In this document: one piece after another, positions 26,658 through 35,164 of the stretch
Numbering within the stretch: position 1 is the stretch's first letter
How the letters are laid out: each line of letters begins with the position of its first letter
Assembly (NCBI RefSeq): GCF_022829635.1
Contig: NZ_JAKSYO010000165.1
Location: 31,672 to 95,671, forward strand
Direction: 5' to 3'
DNA from: Methylobacterium sp. E-066
GTDB taxonomy: Bacteria; Pseudomonadota; Alphaproteobacteria; Rhizobiales; Beijerinckiaceae
DNA: 64,000 nucleotides
The notes under the pieces: model-generated
What the model was told of the DNA's origin: nothing
The model's input: the letters and a program-made list of their open reading frames with translations, nothing else
Database searches by the model: none
Translations under genes and position numbers: made by a program

Positions 26658-28061
26658 ATGTCGAGCGCCGTCCGGTCAGAGCCTTCCGCAGCCTCAGGTC
26701 CTGTCCCGCTCGGGCCGGCCACCGCCCCGGTGGGCCGGGTCGGCCCTCTCGCGCTCGGCCTCCTCGGCCTCCAGCACGTGCTGGTGATGTATGCGGGCGC
26801 GGTGGCGGTGCCGCTCATCGTCGGGCGGGCGCTGAAGCTGGCGCCGGAGCAGGTGGCGATGCTGGTGAGCGCCGACCTGTTCGCCGGCGGCCTCGCCACC
26901 CTGGTCCAGAGCTGGGGCCTGCCCGGGATCGGCGTGCGGATGCCGGTGATGATGGGCGTCACCTTCGCGGCGGTCACGCCGATGATCGCCATGGGGAGTA
27001 ATCCCGAGATCGGGCTCGCCGGCATCTACGGCGCGGTGATCGCCGCGGGCCTGTTCGCGTTCCTCGTCGCGCCGCTGGTCGGGCGGCTGCTGCCTTTGTT
27101 CCCGCCGGTGGTGACGGGCACCATCATCCTGGTGATCGGCATCTCGCTGATGCGGGTCGGCGTGAACTGGGCGGCCGGCGGGGTCGGAAACCCGGCCTAC
27201 GGCGCGCCCGTCTACCTGGCCATCGCGGCCTTCGTCCTCTGCGTGATCCTGGCGATCACCCGATACGGCACCGGCTTCGTCAACTCGGCCTCGGTGCTGA
27301 TCGGGATCATCGTCGGCATGGTCGTGGCCGGCTTCTTCGGGCTGGTCGACTTCGGCCACGTGGCGAGCGCGCCGTGGTTCGACGTGGTGCGCCCCTTCGC
27401 GTTCGGCTGGCCGAGCTTCGATCCCGTCTCGGTGGTCACGCTGAGCATCGTGATGATCGTCGTGATGATCGAGTCGACCGGCATGTTCCTCGCGCTCAGC
27501 GAGATCTGCGCCGATCCGGTCGACGCGGCGCGCCTGACCCGGGGCCTGCGCGGCGACGGCCTCGGCACGGTGATCGGCGGCATCTTCAACACCTTCCCGT
27601 ACACCTCGTTCTCGCAGAACATCGGCCTCGTCGGGGTCACCGGCGTGCGCACGCGCTACGTCGCGGTGGTCGGCGGGATCATCATGCTGGGCCTCGGGCT
27701 GGTTCCCAAGCTCGCCGCCTTGGTCGAGGCGGTGCCGCAATGCGTCCTCGGGGGTGCGGGGCTCGTGATGTTCGGCATGGTCGGGGCGACCGGCACGCGC
27801 ATCCTCGGCGCCGTCGATTTCGCCAACAACCGCAACAACCTGTTCGTGGTCGCGGTCTCGGTGGGCTTCGGGATGATCCCCCTGGTGGCGCCGGGCTTCT
27901 TCCGGCAGATGCCCCAGGCGCTGCATCCGCTGCTCGAATCGGGCATCCTGCTCTGTGCGCTCTCGGCCGTGCTCCTGAACCTGTTCTTCAACGGGCTCGG
28001 CAGCACGGACGAGGCACGCGAGGCCGCCATCCGACAAGCCAAGACCGCCGAGGCGCATTGA
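26658..28061 (+). CDS. NCS2 nucleobase permease, xanthine/urate type
   Basis: 467 residues with the same family marks as the protein at 12554: GLQHVLVMYAGAVAVPLIVG, LMRVGVNWAAGG, VMIESTGMFLALSEI with the conserved TM8 Glu, and NTFPYTSFSQNIGLVGVTGV. Purine transporters of this group import xanthine or uric acid with protons. It is followed 32 bases later by urate oxidase, which favours urate or xanthine as substrate. The ATG at 26658 has GGGAGA upstream. Confidence 0.9.
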   Translation: MSSAVRSEPSAASGPVPLGPATAPVGRVGPLALGLLGLQHVLVMYAGAVAVPLIVGRALKLAPEQVAMLVSADLFAGGLATLVQSWGLPGIGVRMPVMMGVTFAAVTPMIAMGSNPEIGLAGIYGAVIAAGLFAFLVAPLVGRLLPLFPPVVTGTIILVIGISLMRVGVNWAAGGVGNPAYGAPVYLAIAAFVLCVILAITRYGTGFVNSASVLIGIIVGMVVAGFFGLVDFGHVASAPWFDVVRPFAFGWPSFDPVSVVTLSIVMIVVMIESTGMFLALSEICADPVDAARLTRGLRGDGLGTVIGGIFNTFPYTSFSQNIGLVGVTGVRTRYVAVVGGIIMLGLGLVPKLAALVEAVPQCVLGGAGLVMFGMVGATGTRILGAVDFANNRNNLFVVAVSVGFGMIPLVAPGFFRQMPQALHPLLESGILLCALSAVLLNLFFNGLGSTDEAREAAIRQAKTAEAH

Positions 28062-28093
28062 GAGACGCCTTCGGCCCTTTTCCGGAGATCCCC

Positions 28094-28936
28094 ATGGCCC
28101 TGACGGCATCGCGATACGGCAAGGGCCGGGTGCGGGTGATGCGCCTGACCCGCGACGGCGACCACCACATCCCGCGCGAGCTGACGCTCACCGTCTTGAT
28201 GAGGGGTGAGTTCGACGCCGCCTGGACTGCGGGCGACAACCGGGCCTGCGTGGCCACTGACAGCGTGAAGAACATCGTCAACGTCACCGCGGCGAAGAAC
28301 CTCTCGCTCGACAAGGAGGCGTTCGCCAAGGCCGTGGCCAAGGTCTTCCTCGACACCTACCCGCAGGTGGAGGACGTCGCGATCGAGGCGACGGAGACGC
28401 GCTGGCTGCGTCAGGAGATCGGTGGCACCCCGCACGGCCACACCTTCATCCTCGACGGCAACGGCTTCGGCTATGTCGGACTCGCCGCGAGCCGGGGCGG
28501 GTCGGTGCTGCGCTCGGGCCTGCGCGGATTCACCTTCATGAAGACCACGCAATCGGGCTGGGCTGATTTCGTGGACGACGCCTACCGGACGCTGCCGGAC
28601 ACGACCGACCGCATCGCCGCAACCAGCATGGACGCGACCTGGACATGGGCCGGTGCGCCGAGCGACTACGCCGCCGCCAACGCCAAGATCCTGTCGCTCC
28701 TGATCGAGGTGTTCGGCACCACCTACAGCTACGGCGTCCAGGACAGCATGTACCGGATGGGCGAGGCGGCGCTGGCCGCCGTGCCGGAGATCGACGAGAT
28801 CGGCTTCGCGATGCCGAACAAGCATTACATCCCGATCAACCTGCAGCCCTTCGGCCTGGAGAACCCGGGTACCGTGTTCCTGCCGACGGACGAGCCGCAC
28901 GGCCAGATCGAGGCGACGATCCGCCGGACGGGCTGA
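28094..28936 (+). CDS. Urate oxidase (uricase)
   Basis: 280 residues of the cofactor-free uricase family. Visible landmarks are SRYGKGRVRVMRL (catalytic Lys), VATDSVKNIVNVTA (catalytic Thr in the T-D-S-x-K-N block), FTFMKTTQSGWADFVDDAYR and the C-terminal MPNKHYIPINL with the active-site His. It oxidises urate to 5-hydroxyisourate, which the divergent fusion enzyme then processes. It ends without the peroxisomal tail found in eukaryotes, as expected. Confidence 0.95.
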   Translation: MALTASRYGKGRVRVMRLTRDGDHHIPRELTLTVLMRGEFDAAWTAGDNRACVATDSVKNIVNVTAAKNLSLDKEAFAKAVAKVFLDTYPQVEDVAIEATETRWLRQEIGGTPHGHTFILDGNGFGYVGLAASRGGSVLRSGLRGFTFMKTTQSGWADFVDDAYRTLPDTTDRIAATSMDATWTWAGAPSDYAAANAKILSLLIEVFGTTYSYGVQDSMYRMGEAALAAVPEIDEIGFAMPNKHYIPINLQPFGLENPGTVFLPTDEPHGQIEATIRRTG

Positions 28937-29434
28937 GGCGCCGCGCACGGTCCGCACATCGCCGTCCTGGATCTGGCCTACATCCGCGCGGAGATCGCTC
29001 GCGGCAGCGTAGCCTTCACGCCTCACAGCGAGGCCGCTGCCGTCACACAGATCGCCTCGCCCGTGCGGCGCGTCCATTCCACCGCTCGACCCGGCCGCAC
29101 ATCGCGTCGCCGCGCAGATCGAGGCGACGCTCGACAAGCACAGCATCTGTGACTGCCAGGGCCAAGCTGAAGTCGTTCGGCGAAAGAAGCGTGCCACCAC
29201 GCAAACCGCGACGGCAGATCCGAAGGTATCGGCTAAGGCATTGACAAATCAAATCTTTATACGACGCTTCGATCGCCCGCCCGCGGAGCTAGCCTCCGGC
29301 GCGGGTGTCACATCGTGCGCAAGCGCACAAATAGCGGACAGGCGTTGTTGTTTTTCTCGGCAGCGCTGCACAATCTTGACTCTACAGAAGGCGGGCAGCC
29401 CATGCTCGGCACCTTCGCTATCGGATCCTGAGTC
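28937..29434. other. Intergenic with possible decayed coding remnant
   Basis: About 500 bases. Two plus-strand stretches look protein-like: HIAVLDLAYIRAEIARGSVA from about 28961, and, in another frame, SIPPLDPAAHRVAAQIEATL from about 29074. They could be parts of one frameshifted gene that I do not recognise. No start codon with a ribosome binding site connects them. No RNA gene seen. Confidence 0.3.
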
Positions 29435-29692
29435 ATGACCACCCGCATCCTTCTCGGAGCCGTTCTCGGCCTCACCCTGTCCACTGCCGCGCTCGCGCAG
29501 AGCTACACCGCGCCCGCCGGGATCCCCGCCACCACCGCGCCGGGCGGCCTGGAAGGGCGCGCGGCCCTACCCAATCTCCTGAACGACCGCGGGCGCACGG
29601 TCGGCATCGGTCGGTCCTACGAGACCACGGACGATCTGGTCACCGGCGCCTTGCGCCGCCCGCATCAGAACTACACGGGCGGCGCGCGCTGA
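29435..29692 (+). CDS. Small secreted protein, AQSY-family
   Basis: 85 residues: signal peptide MTTRILLGAVLGLTLSTAAL with cleavage at ALA-Q, then QSYTAPAGIPATTAPGGLEG, the fullest version of the signature shared across this window. The remainder (RTVGIGRSYETTDDLVTGAL, HQNYTGGAR) has no known domain. It stands alone, with long non-coding flanks on both sides, so it has its own promoter. Confidence 0.65.
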   Translation: MTTRILLGAVLGLTLSTAALAQSYTAPAGIPATTAPGGLEGRAALPNLLNDRGRTVGIGRSYETTDDLVTGALRRPHQNYTGGAR

Positions 29693-30144
29693 GGACGCCC
29701 GCCGACGCGCAACGCGACGCCTACGAGCACCGGCTGATCCCTTCACGGTAGCAAAACCCGGTTTCGCTCGAGCGCCGCGTGAGCGGCTTGGTTGCAAGCC
29801 TCCTTGCAAAAGAGGTGGCTCCTCGCGTCGGTTCAGAAACAGGACAGCTTAACGCCGCTCAATGCGTTCTCGCATTGGGCGGCATTCGTTATTCTCGACC
29901 GCCGATCGGCTTTACGACAGGCCTCCGATGAAGGCTTCCCGGTTGAATCACGGATTAGCGACAGCAACGCACGCGTGGCGCCCGATCGCGCACGAACCGA
30001 CCGATTCTTGTGCGTCCGCGCGGGTTCGTATCCGTCCGTGTAGTAGCAATCATCCTAGCGAATGCTGAAAATATCGGCTTCACCGCCTGTCTAACGAAGC
30101 TCTATATTGACTCGCGTCATCGACCGGATGGCGTGAGCAAGCGG
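29693..30144. other. Intergenic upstream of the second BMP operon
   Basis: About 450 bases with no protein-like frame. It should contain the promoter of the operon starting at 30145. I looked for a -24/-12 element like those at the other nitrogen operons and found none with correct spacing. A TCTATATTGACTC stretch near 30101 is A+T-richer than its surroundings and may be promoter-proximal. Confidence 0.35.
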
Positions 30145-31257
30145 ATGCCTGTGGCAGATCTTCCCTTCACGCGCAGGCGTCTTCTCGGCGCGGGCGCCCT
30201 CCTCGGGCTCGGCGTCGCTACGGGATCCCGCGCACGCGCGGCCGGCCCCCTGACCGTCGGCGTCATCTATGTCGGCCCGAAGGACGATTACGGATACAAT
30301 CAGGCGCATGCCCAGGCCGCGAAGGCGTTGAAGGGCCTGCCCGGCGTCGAGATCACCGAGGAAGAGCGCGTCCCGGAGACGAACGCCGTCGAGAAGACCA
30401 TGGAGAGCATGATCAACCTCGACGGGGCGACGCTGCTGCTCCCGACCTCGTTCGGCTATTACAGCCCCTATCTTCTTGCCGAGGCCAAGAAGAACCCGAA
30501 GATTCAGTTTCGCCATTGCGGCGGCCTCTGGACCGAGAAGGATCCCAAGAACGCCGGCTCTTACTTCGGCTACATCGCGCAGGGGCAGTACCTGAACGGC
30601 ATCGTGGCCGCCCATGCGTCGAAGTCGAAGAAGATCGGCTTCGTGGCGGCCAAGCCGATCCCGCAGGTGCTCAACAACGTCAACGCCTTCCTGCTCGGCG
30701 CACAGAGCGTCGACCCGGCGATGACCTGCCAGGTGATCTTCACCGGCGAGTGGTCGCTCGCGGTCAAGGAGGCGGAGGCGACCAACGCCCTGATCGACGG
30801 CGGCGCCGACGTCATCACCTGCCATGTCGACAGCCCGAAGGTGGTGGTCGAGACCGCTGCGCGCCGCGGCGCCTTCGTGTGCGGCTATCACGTCGACCAG
30901 TCGCCCCTGGCGCCCCAGAAATACCTCACCGGCGCGGAGTGGAACTGGCTTCCGATCTACAAGGGCTTCATCGAGGCGATGCAGGCCGGCAAGACCCCCG
31001 AGAACTTCGTGCGCGGCGGCCTCGCCGACGGCTACGTCAAGATGAGCCCCTACGGGCCCGGCGTCGGCGAAGCGGCCCGCAAGAACGCCGACGCGGTCAA
31101 GGCCGAGATGCTGAAGGGCGGCTACGCGATCATCAAGGGCCCGCTCAAGGACAACGCCGGCAAGGAGGTCCTGCCGGCGGGTAAGGCCTACCCGGAGAAG
31201 GCGGCGGAACTGGAGAGCACGAACTACCTCGTCGCCGGCGTGAAGGGCTCGGTTTGA
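30145..31257 (+). CDS. BMP family ABC transporter substrate-binding protein, Tat-exported
   Basis: 370 residues. The leader FTRRRLLGAGALLGLGVATG carries a twin arginine followed by a hydrophobic core, so export by the Tat route in folded form is likely, unlike the Sec leader of the paralogue at 23819. The mature part has VGVIYVGPKDDYGYNQAHAQ, LLPTSFGYYSPYLLAEAKKN and AAKPIPQVLNNVNAFLLGAQ, typical of BMP/PnrA proteins. It leads an operon with two permeases, two hydrolases and an ATPase. A GTG four codons upstream (30133) is an alternative start. Confidence 0.88.
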   Translation: MPVADLPFTRRRLLGAGALLGLGVATGSRARAAGPLTVGVIYVGPKDDYGYNQAHAQAAKALKGLPGVEITEEERVPETNAVEKTMESMINLDGATLLLPTSFGYYSPYLLAEAKKNPKIQFRHCGGLWTEKDPKNAGSYFGYIAQGQYLNGIVAAHASKSKKIGFVAAKPIPQVLNNVNAFLLGAQSVDPAMTCQVIFTGEWSLAVKEAEATNALIDGGADVITCHVDSPKVVVETAARRGAFVCGYHVDQSPLAPQKYLTGAEWNWLPIYKGFIEAMQAGKTPENFVRGGLADGYVKMSPYGPGVGEAARKNADAVKAEMLKGGYAIIKGPLKDNAGKEVLPAGKAYPEKAAELESTNYLVAGVKGSV

Positions 31258-31318
31258 GCCACGCTGGCACGGTTTCTGCCGGCCGCTCGGCGCCGACCCA
31301 TCCGGAGGGCCCTGAGAC

Positions 31319-32476
31319 GTGGTCGCGGACACAGCCCCATCGAGCCTGACCGTCGCGCCTTCGCGATCCTCGGCATTCCTCCGAATCCGCGCGTGGCTCG
31401 CGCGCCGTTCGGAGGCCGTGGCGATCCCCGTCGGAGCCGCCGCGCTCGGCTTCCTGCTGTTCGGCCTGTTCCTCGCGGCGCTCGGCAAGTCGCCGGTGCA
31501 GCTCGTCGACATCGTCTGGCGCGGCGGGTTCGGCTCTCCCTTCGCGCTCGGAAACAGCTTGCAGCGGGCGGCGCCCCTGCTGTTCGCCGCGCTCTGCGTG
31601 GCCTTGCCCGCCCGGCTCGGCCTCGTGGTGATCGGCGGCGAGGGCGCGATCGTGCTGGGGGGCCTCGCCGCCGCCGCGGCGGCACAGCCGCTGTCCGCGC
31701 TGCCCGCCCTGCTGGCGGTGCCGCTGATGGCCTGCGCCGCCGCCCTGGTCGGCGCCGTCTGGATCGGCTCGGTCGGCTGGCTCCAGGCCTATCGCGGGGT
31801 GAACGCCACGATCTCCAGCCTGCTCCTGTCGTATATCGCGATCGCGCTCGCCAACCACCTGATCGAGGGGCCGCTGCGCGACCCGACCAGCCTCAACAAG
31901 CCCTCGACCCTGCCCGTGGGCGACGCGTTCATGCTCGGGCCGATGCCGGTGATCGGCGTGCATTGGGGCCTCGGCTGCGGCGTGATCGCCTGCCTGATCG
32001 CCTACGGGCTGATGGACCGCACGACGCTGGGCTTCGCCGCCCGGATCGCGGGCGGCAACGTCCGCGCGGCCCAGATCCAGGGGCTGCCGGTCGGCCGGCT
32101 CATCGTGGGCTTCACCGCGCTGGGGGGCGCCTTCGCGGCGCTGGCGGGCTTCTTCGAGGTCGTGGCCGTCCAAGGCACCGCCAACGGCACCCTGGCTGCA
32201 GGCTACGGCTACACCGGCATCCTCGTCGCCTTCCTCGCCCGGCAGAACCCGATCGCGATCGTGCCGGTGGCCTTCCTGCTCGGCGGCATCGAGGCGTCCT
32301 CCGGGCTGATCCAGCGGCGGATGCAGCTGCCCGACGCCACCGTGCTCGTGCTCGAAGGTCTGCTGTTCCTGGTCGTGCTGATGAGCGAGACGCTCTACGG
32401 CCGGTTCAAGCTGTTCAACCCGCATCTCTGGGCCGAGAAGCGCGCGCCGGTGCCGTCCGCCCGGGTGCCGGCATGA
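31319..32476 (+). CDS. BMP-type ABC transporter permease 1 (second system)
   Basis: 385 residues with GTG start and CCGGAGGG upstream. Motifs match the long permease of this class: LVVIGGEGAIVLGGLAAAAA, NATISSLLLSYIAIALANHL, EGPLRDPTSLN and GYGYTGILVAFLARQNP. A basic cytoplasmic N-terminus of about 35 residues precedes the first helix. Confidence 0.88.
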   Translation: MVADTAPSSLTVAPSRSSAFLRIRAWLARRSEAVAIPVGAAALGFLLFGLFLAALGKSPVQLVDIVWRGGFGSPFALGNSLQRAAPLLFAALCVALPARLGLVVIGGEGAIVLGGLAAAAAAQPLSALPALLAVPLMACAAALVGAVWIGSVGWLQAYRGVNATISSLLLSYIAIALANHLIEGPLRDPTSLNKPSTLPVGDAFMLGPMPVIGVHWGLGCGVIACLIAYGLMDRTTLGFAARIAGGNVRAAQIQGLPVGRLIVGFTALGGAFAALAGFFEVVAVQGTANGTLAAGYGYTGILVAFLARQNPIAIVPVAFLLGGIEASSGLIQRRMQLPDATVLVLEGLLFLVVLMSETLYGRFKLFNPHLWAEKRAPVPSARVPA

Positions 32477-32485
32477 GGCCCCGCA

Positions 32486-33409
32486 ATGAGTGACGATCTC
32501 GGCCTCTGGACGGTGCCGCTTGCGGTGATCGGCGGAGCGATCCGCGTCTCGACACCGTTCCTGTTCGTGAGCCTCGGCGAGACGATCACCGAGCGCTCGG
32601 GCCGGATCAACCTCGGACTGGAGGGGACGCTCGTCTTCGGCGCCATGGCGGCCTACGCCACCGCCGTGATGACGGGCTCGCCCTGGGCCGGTGTCGCGGT
32701 GGCCGGGCTCTCGGGCGGCCTGTTCGGCCTGCTGCACGGCTTCGTCTGCAAGTTCCCCCGGGTCAACGACGTCGCCATCGGCATCGCGCTGATGCTGTTC
32801 GGGTCGGGGCTCGCCTTCTTCCTCGGCAAGCCCTTCATCCAGCCTTCGGCCCCACCGCTGCCGGCGATCGGTTTCGGCGCGTGGTCGGATCTGCCGCAGG
32901 TCCAGGCGGCGCTCCGCGTCAACGTGCTGTTCCTGGCTGGCGCCGCGCTGTCCGTCGCCCTGTGGTGGGGCCTGCGCAACACGAGGGCCGGACTGGTCCT
33001 GCGCGTCGTCGGCGACAGCGCGGACGCGGCCCGCGCCATGGGCTACGATGTCGACCGTGTCCGGCTGCTGGCGACCGGCATCGGCGGCGTGCTCGCCGGC
33101 ATCGGAGGGGCCTACCTCTCGCTCTACTATCCGGGCTCCTGGAACGAGGGCGTCTCGTCCGGCCAGGGCCTGATGGCGGTGGCGCTGGTGATCTTCGCCC
33201 GCTGGAACCCGCTCGCCTGCTTCGGCGCCGCCCTGCTGTTCGGCGGGGCGGGGGCACTCGGTCCCGCGCTGCAATCGGTTGGCGTCTCGCAGGGCTACTA
33301 CCTGTTCTACGCCGCCCCCTACGTGCTCACCCTCGCCCTCCTCGTGGCGACCTCCTCGCCCGACCGGGCGCTGGCTGGCGCTCCGGGCGAATTGTCCCTG
33401 TCGAAGTGA
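32486..33409 (+). CDS. BMP-type ABC transporter permease 2 (second system)
   Basis: 307 residues. SLGETITERSGRINLGLEGT near residue 30 is the partner of the NLGVEG motif in the first system; later segments include VNDVAIGIALMLFGSGLAFF, AMGYDVDRVRLLATGIGGVL and SSGQGLMAVALVIFARWNPL. Nine bases separate it from permease 1. Confidence 0.9.
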   Translation: MSDDLGLWTVPLAVIGGAIRVSTPFLFVSLGETITERSGRINLGLEGTLVFGAMAAYATAVMTGSPWAGVAVAGLSGGLFGLLHGFVCKFPRVNDVAIGIALMLFGSGLAFFLGKPFIQPSAPPLPAIGFGAWSDLPQVQAALRVNVLFLAGAALSVALWWGLRNTRAGLVLRVVGDSADAARAMGYDVDRVRLLATGIGGVLAGIGGAYLSLYYPGSWNEGVSSGQGLMAVALVIFARWNPLACFGAALLFGGAGALGPALQSVGVSQGYYLFYAAPYVLTLALLVATSSPDRALAGAPGELSLSK

Positions 33410-33420
33410 GGAGCGCCGCC

Positions 33421-34449
33421 ATGAACGGACTCGGCGGACTGAACAAGTCTCCCAACGGCGTCGTGATCGGGCTCGTGCAGCTCCAATTGCCGCGGATCGC
33501 CACGATGGCCGACCTCGCCGCCCAGACCGACCGCATCGTCGCCATGGTCGCCAAGGCGCGGACCAACCTCGCGACGATGGACCTCGTCGTCTTCCCCGAA
33601 TACGCCCTGCACGGCTTGTCGATGGACACCGATCCGGAGATCCTGTGCCGTCTCGACGGTCCCGAGGTCGCGGCTTTCAAGAAAGCCTGCATCGACAACC
33701 GGATCTGGGGCTGCTTCTCCATCATGGAGGCCAACCCGGATGGCAGCCCGTTCAATTCCGGGCTGATCATCGACGATGCCGGGACGGTGAAGCTCTATTA
33801 CCGCAAGATGCATCCGTGGGTGCCGGTCGAGCCGTGGGAGCCCGGCGATATCGGCATCCCGGTCATCGAGGGTCCCCGGGGCGCCAAGATCGCCCTGATC
33901 ATCTGCCACGACGGCATGTTCCCGGAAATGGCGCGCGAATGCGCCTACAAGGGCGCCGAGATCATGATCCGCACGGCCGGCTATACGGCGCCGATCCGTG
34001 AATCCTGGCGCTTCACCAACCAGTCGAACGCCTTCTGCAACCTGATGATCACCGCCAGCGTCTGCATGTGCGGCTCGGATGGTGCCTTCGACTCGATGGG
34101 CGAAGGCATGATCTGCAACTTCGACGGGTCGGTGATCGCCCACGGGACCACGGGCCGCGTCGACGAGATCATCACGGCCGAGGTGCGGCCCGATCTCGTG
34201 CGCGAGGCGCGCATTCACTGGGGCGTCGAGAACAACATCTACCAGCTCGGCCATCGCGGCTACACGGCCGTGAAGGGCGGCGCCCAGGATTGCCCCTACA
34301 CCTACATGCACGACCTCGCCGCGGGCCGGTACGCGCTGCCGTGGGAGGACGCGGTGAAGGTCGTCGACGGCACGGGCTGCGGCTTCCCGGCGCCGACCCG
34401 CTCCTACGGCGCGGCGCAGACGCCGGCTTCGCGGGAGGCGGCGGAGTGA
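33421..34449 (+). CDS. amiF: Formamidase (AmiF-like, nitrilase superfamily)
   Basis: 342 residues closely patterned on AmiF-type formamidases and aliphatic amidases. The Glu-Lys-Cys triad is visible in VVFPEYALHGLS, YYRKMHPWVPVEPW and IICHDGMFPEMA. Additional matches are WGCFSIMEANPDGSPFN, MGEGMICNFDGS and WGVENNIYQLGHRGY. The reaction would release ammonium and formate from formamide. It lies inside a transporter operon beside a biuret-hydrolase-like gene, so either formamide arises from the imported compound or the true substrate is a related amide. Confidence 0.8.
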   Translation: MNGLGGLNKSPNGVVIGLVQLQLPRIATMADLAAQTDRIVAMVAKARTNLATMDLVVFPEYALHGLSMDTDPEILCRLDGPEVAAFKKACIDNRIWGCFSIMEANPDGSPFNSGLIIDDAGTVKLYYRKMHPWVPVEPWEPGDIGIPVIEGPRGAKIALIICHDGMFPEMARECAYKGAEIMIRTAGYTAPIRESWRFTNQSNAFCNLMITASVCMCGSDGAFDSMGEGMICNFDGSVIAHGTTGRVDEIITAEVRPDLVREARIHWGVENNIYQLGHRGYTAVKGGAQDCPYTYMHDLAAGRYALPWEDAVKVVDGTGCGFPAPTRSYGAAQTPASREAAE

Positions 34450-35159
34450 GCGTGATCCCGCTCGCCAGCGAGACCGCCGCCGGCACCTACGTGGCGTCCG
34501 AGCCCTACCCCTGGCCCTATGACGGCGACCTGCGCTCCGGGAACACGGCGCTGGTCATCATCGACATGCAGACCGACTTCTGCGGGCCGGGCGGCTATGT
34601 CGACGCCATGGGCTACGACCTCGCGCTCACCCGCGCTCCGATCGGACCGATCGCGGAACTGCTCGCGGCGGCGCGGGCCAACGGTTACCACGTGATCCAC
34701 ACGCGCGAGGGCCACCGCCCGGACCTCGCGGACCTGCCCGCCAACAAGCGCTGGCGCTCGCGCCGGATCGGGGCGGGGATCGGCGATCCCGGCCCTTGCG
34801 GCCGGGTGCTGGTGCGCGGCGAGCCGGGCTGGGAGATCATCGCCGAGCTGGCGCCGCTGCCCGGGGAGCCGGTCATCGACAAGCCCGGAAAGGGCTCGTT
34901 CTGTGCGACCGACCTGGAGCTGATCCTCAACAAGCGCGGCATCCGCAACCTGATCCTGACCGGCATCACCACCGACGTCTGCGTCCACACCACGATGCGC
35001 GAGGCCAACGACCGCGGCTTCGAGTGCGTGATCGTCTCCGACGGCACCGCCGCCACCGATCGCAGCAACCACGAGGCGGCGCTGCGGATGGTGACGATGC
35101 AGGGGGGCATCTTCGGTGCCGTCGCCGCTTCCGCGGCGATCCTCCAGGCCATGGGGTGA
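34446..35159 (+). CDS. biuH: Biuret amidohydrolase-like cysteine hydrolase
   Basis: 237 residues with GTG start overlapping the amidase stop as GTGA. The sequence follows the biuret hydrolase pattern along its whole length: PYPWPYDGDLR, ALVIIDMQTDFCGPGGYVDA (catalytic Asp), HTREGHRPDLADLPANKRW, IGDPGPCGRVLVRGEPGWEI, IDKPGKGSFCATDLE (Lys) and ITTDVCVHTTMREANDRG (nucleophilic Cys). Biuret hydrolase makes allophanate and ammonium; allophanate hydrolase is present at 10650. Ureidoacrylate amidohydrolase is the main alternative, but no other Rut genes are seen. Identification is from remembered family features. Confidence 0.72.
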   Translation: MSVIPLASETAAGTYVASEPYPWPYDGDLRSGNTALVIIDMQTDFCGPGGYVDAMGYDLALTRAPIGPIAELLAAARANGYHVIHTREGHRPDLADLPANKRWRSRRIGAGIGDPGPCGRVLVRGEPGWEIIAELAPLPGEPVIDKPGKGSFCATDLELILNKRGIRNLILTGITTDVCVHTTMREANDRGFECVIVSDGTAATDRSNHEAALRMVTMQGGIFGAVAASAAILQAMG

Positions 35160-35164
35160 GCGCG

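Noticed and set aside
29166..29438. Plus-strand frame continuing to 29438 just before a small secreted protein gene
   Set aside because: Composition is unlike a protein after about 29240 and contains a string of cysteines and prolines without pattern; at most a decayed remnant.
31145..33274. Minus-strand open frame of 709 codons
   Set aside because: Antisense to two ABC permeases; low-complexity glutamine/arginine/glutamate composition is a shadow effect.
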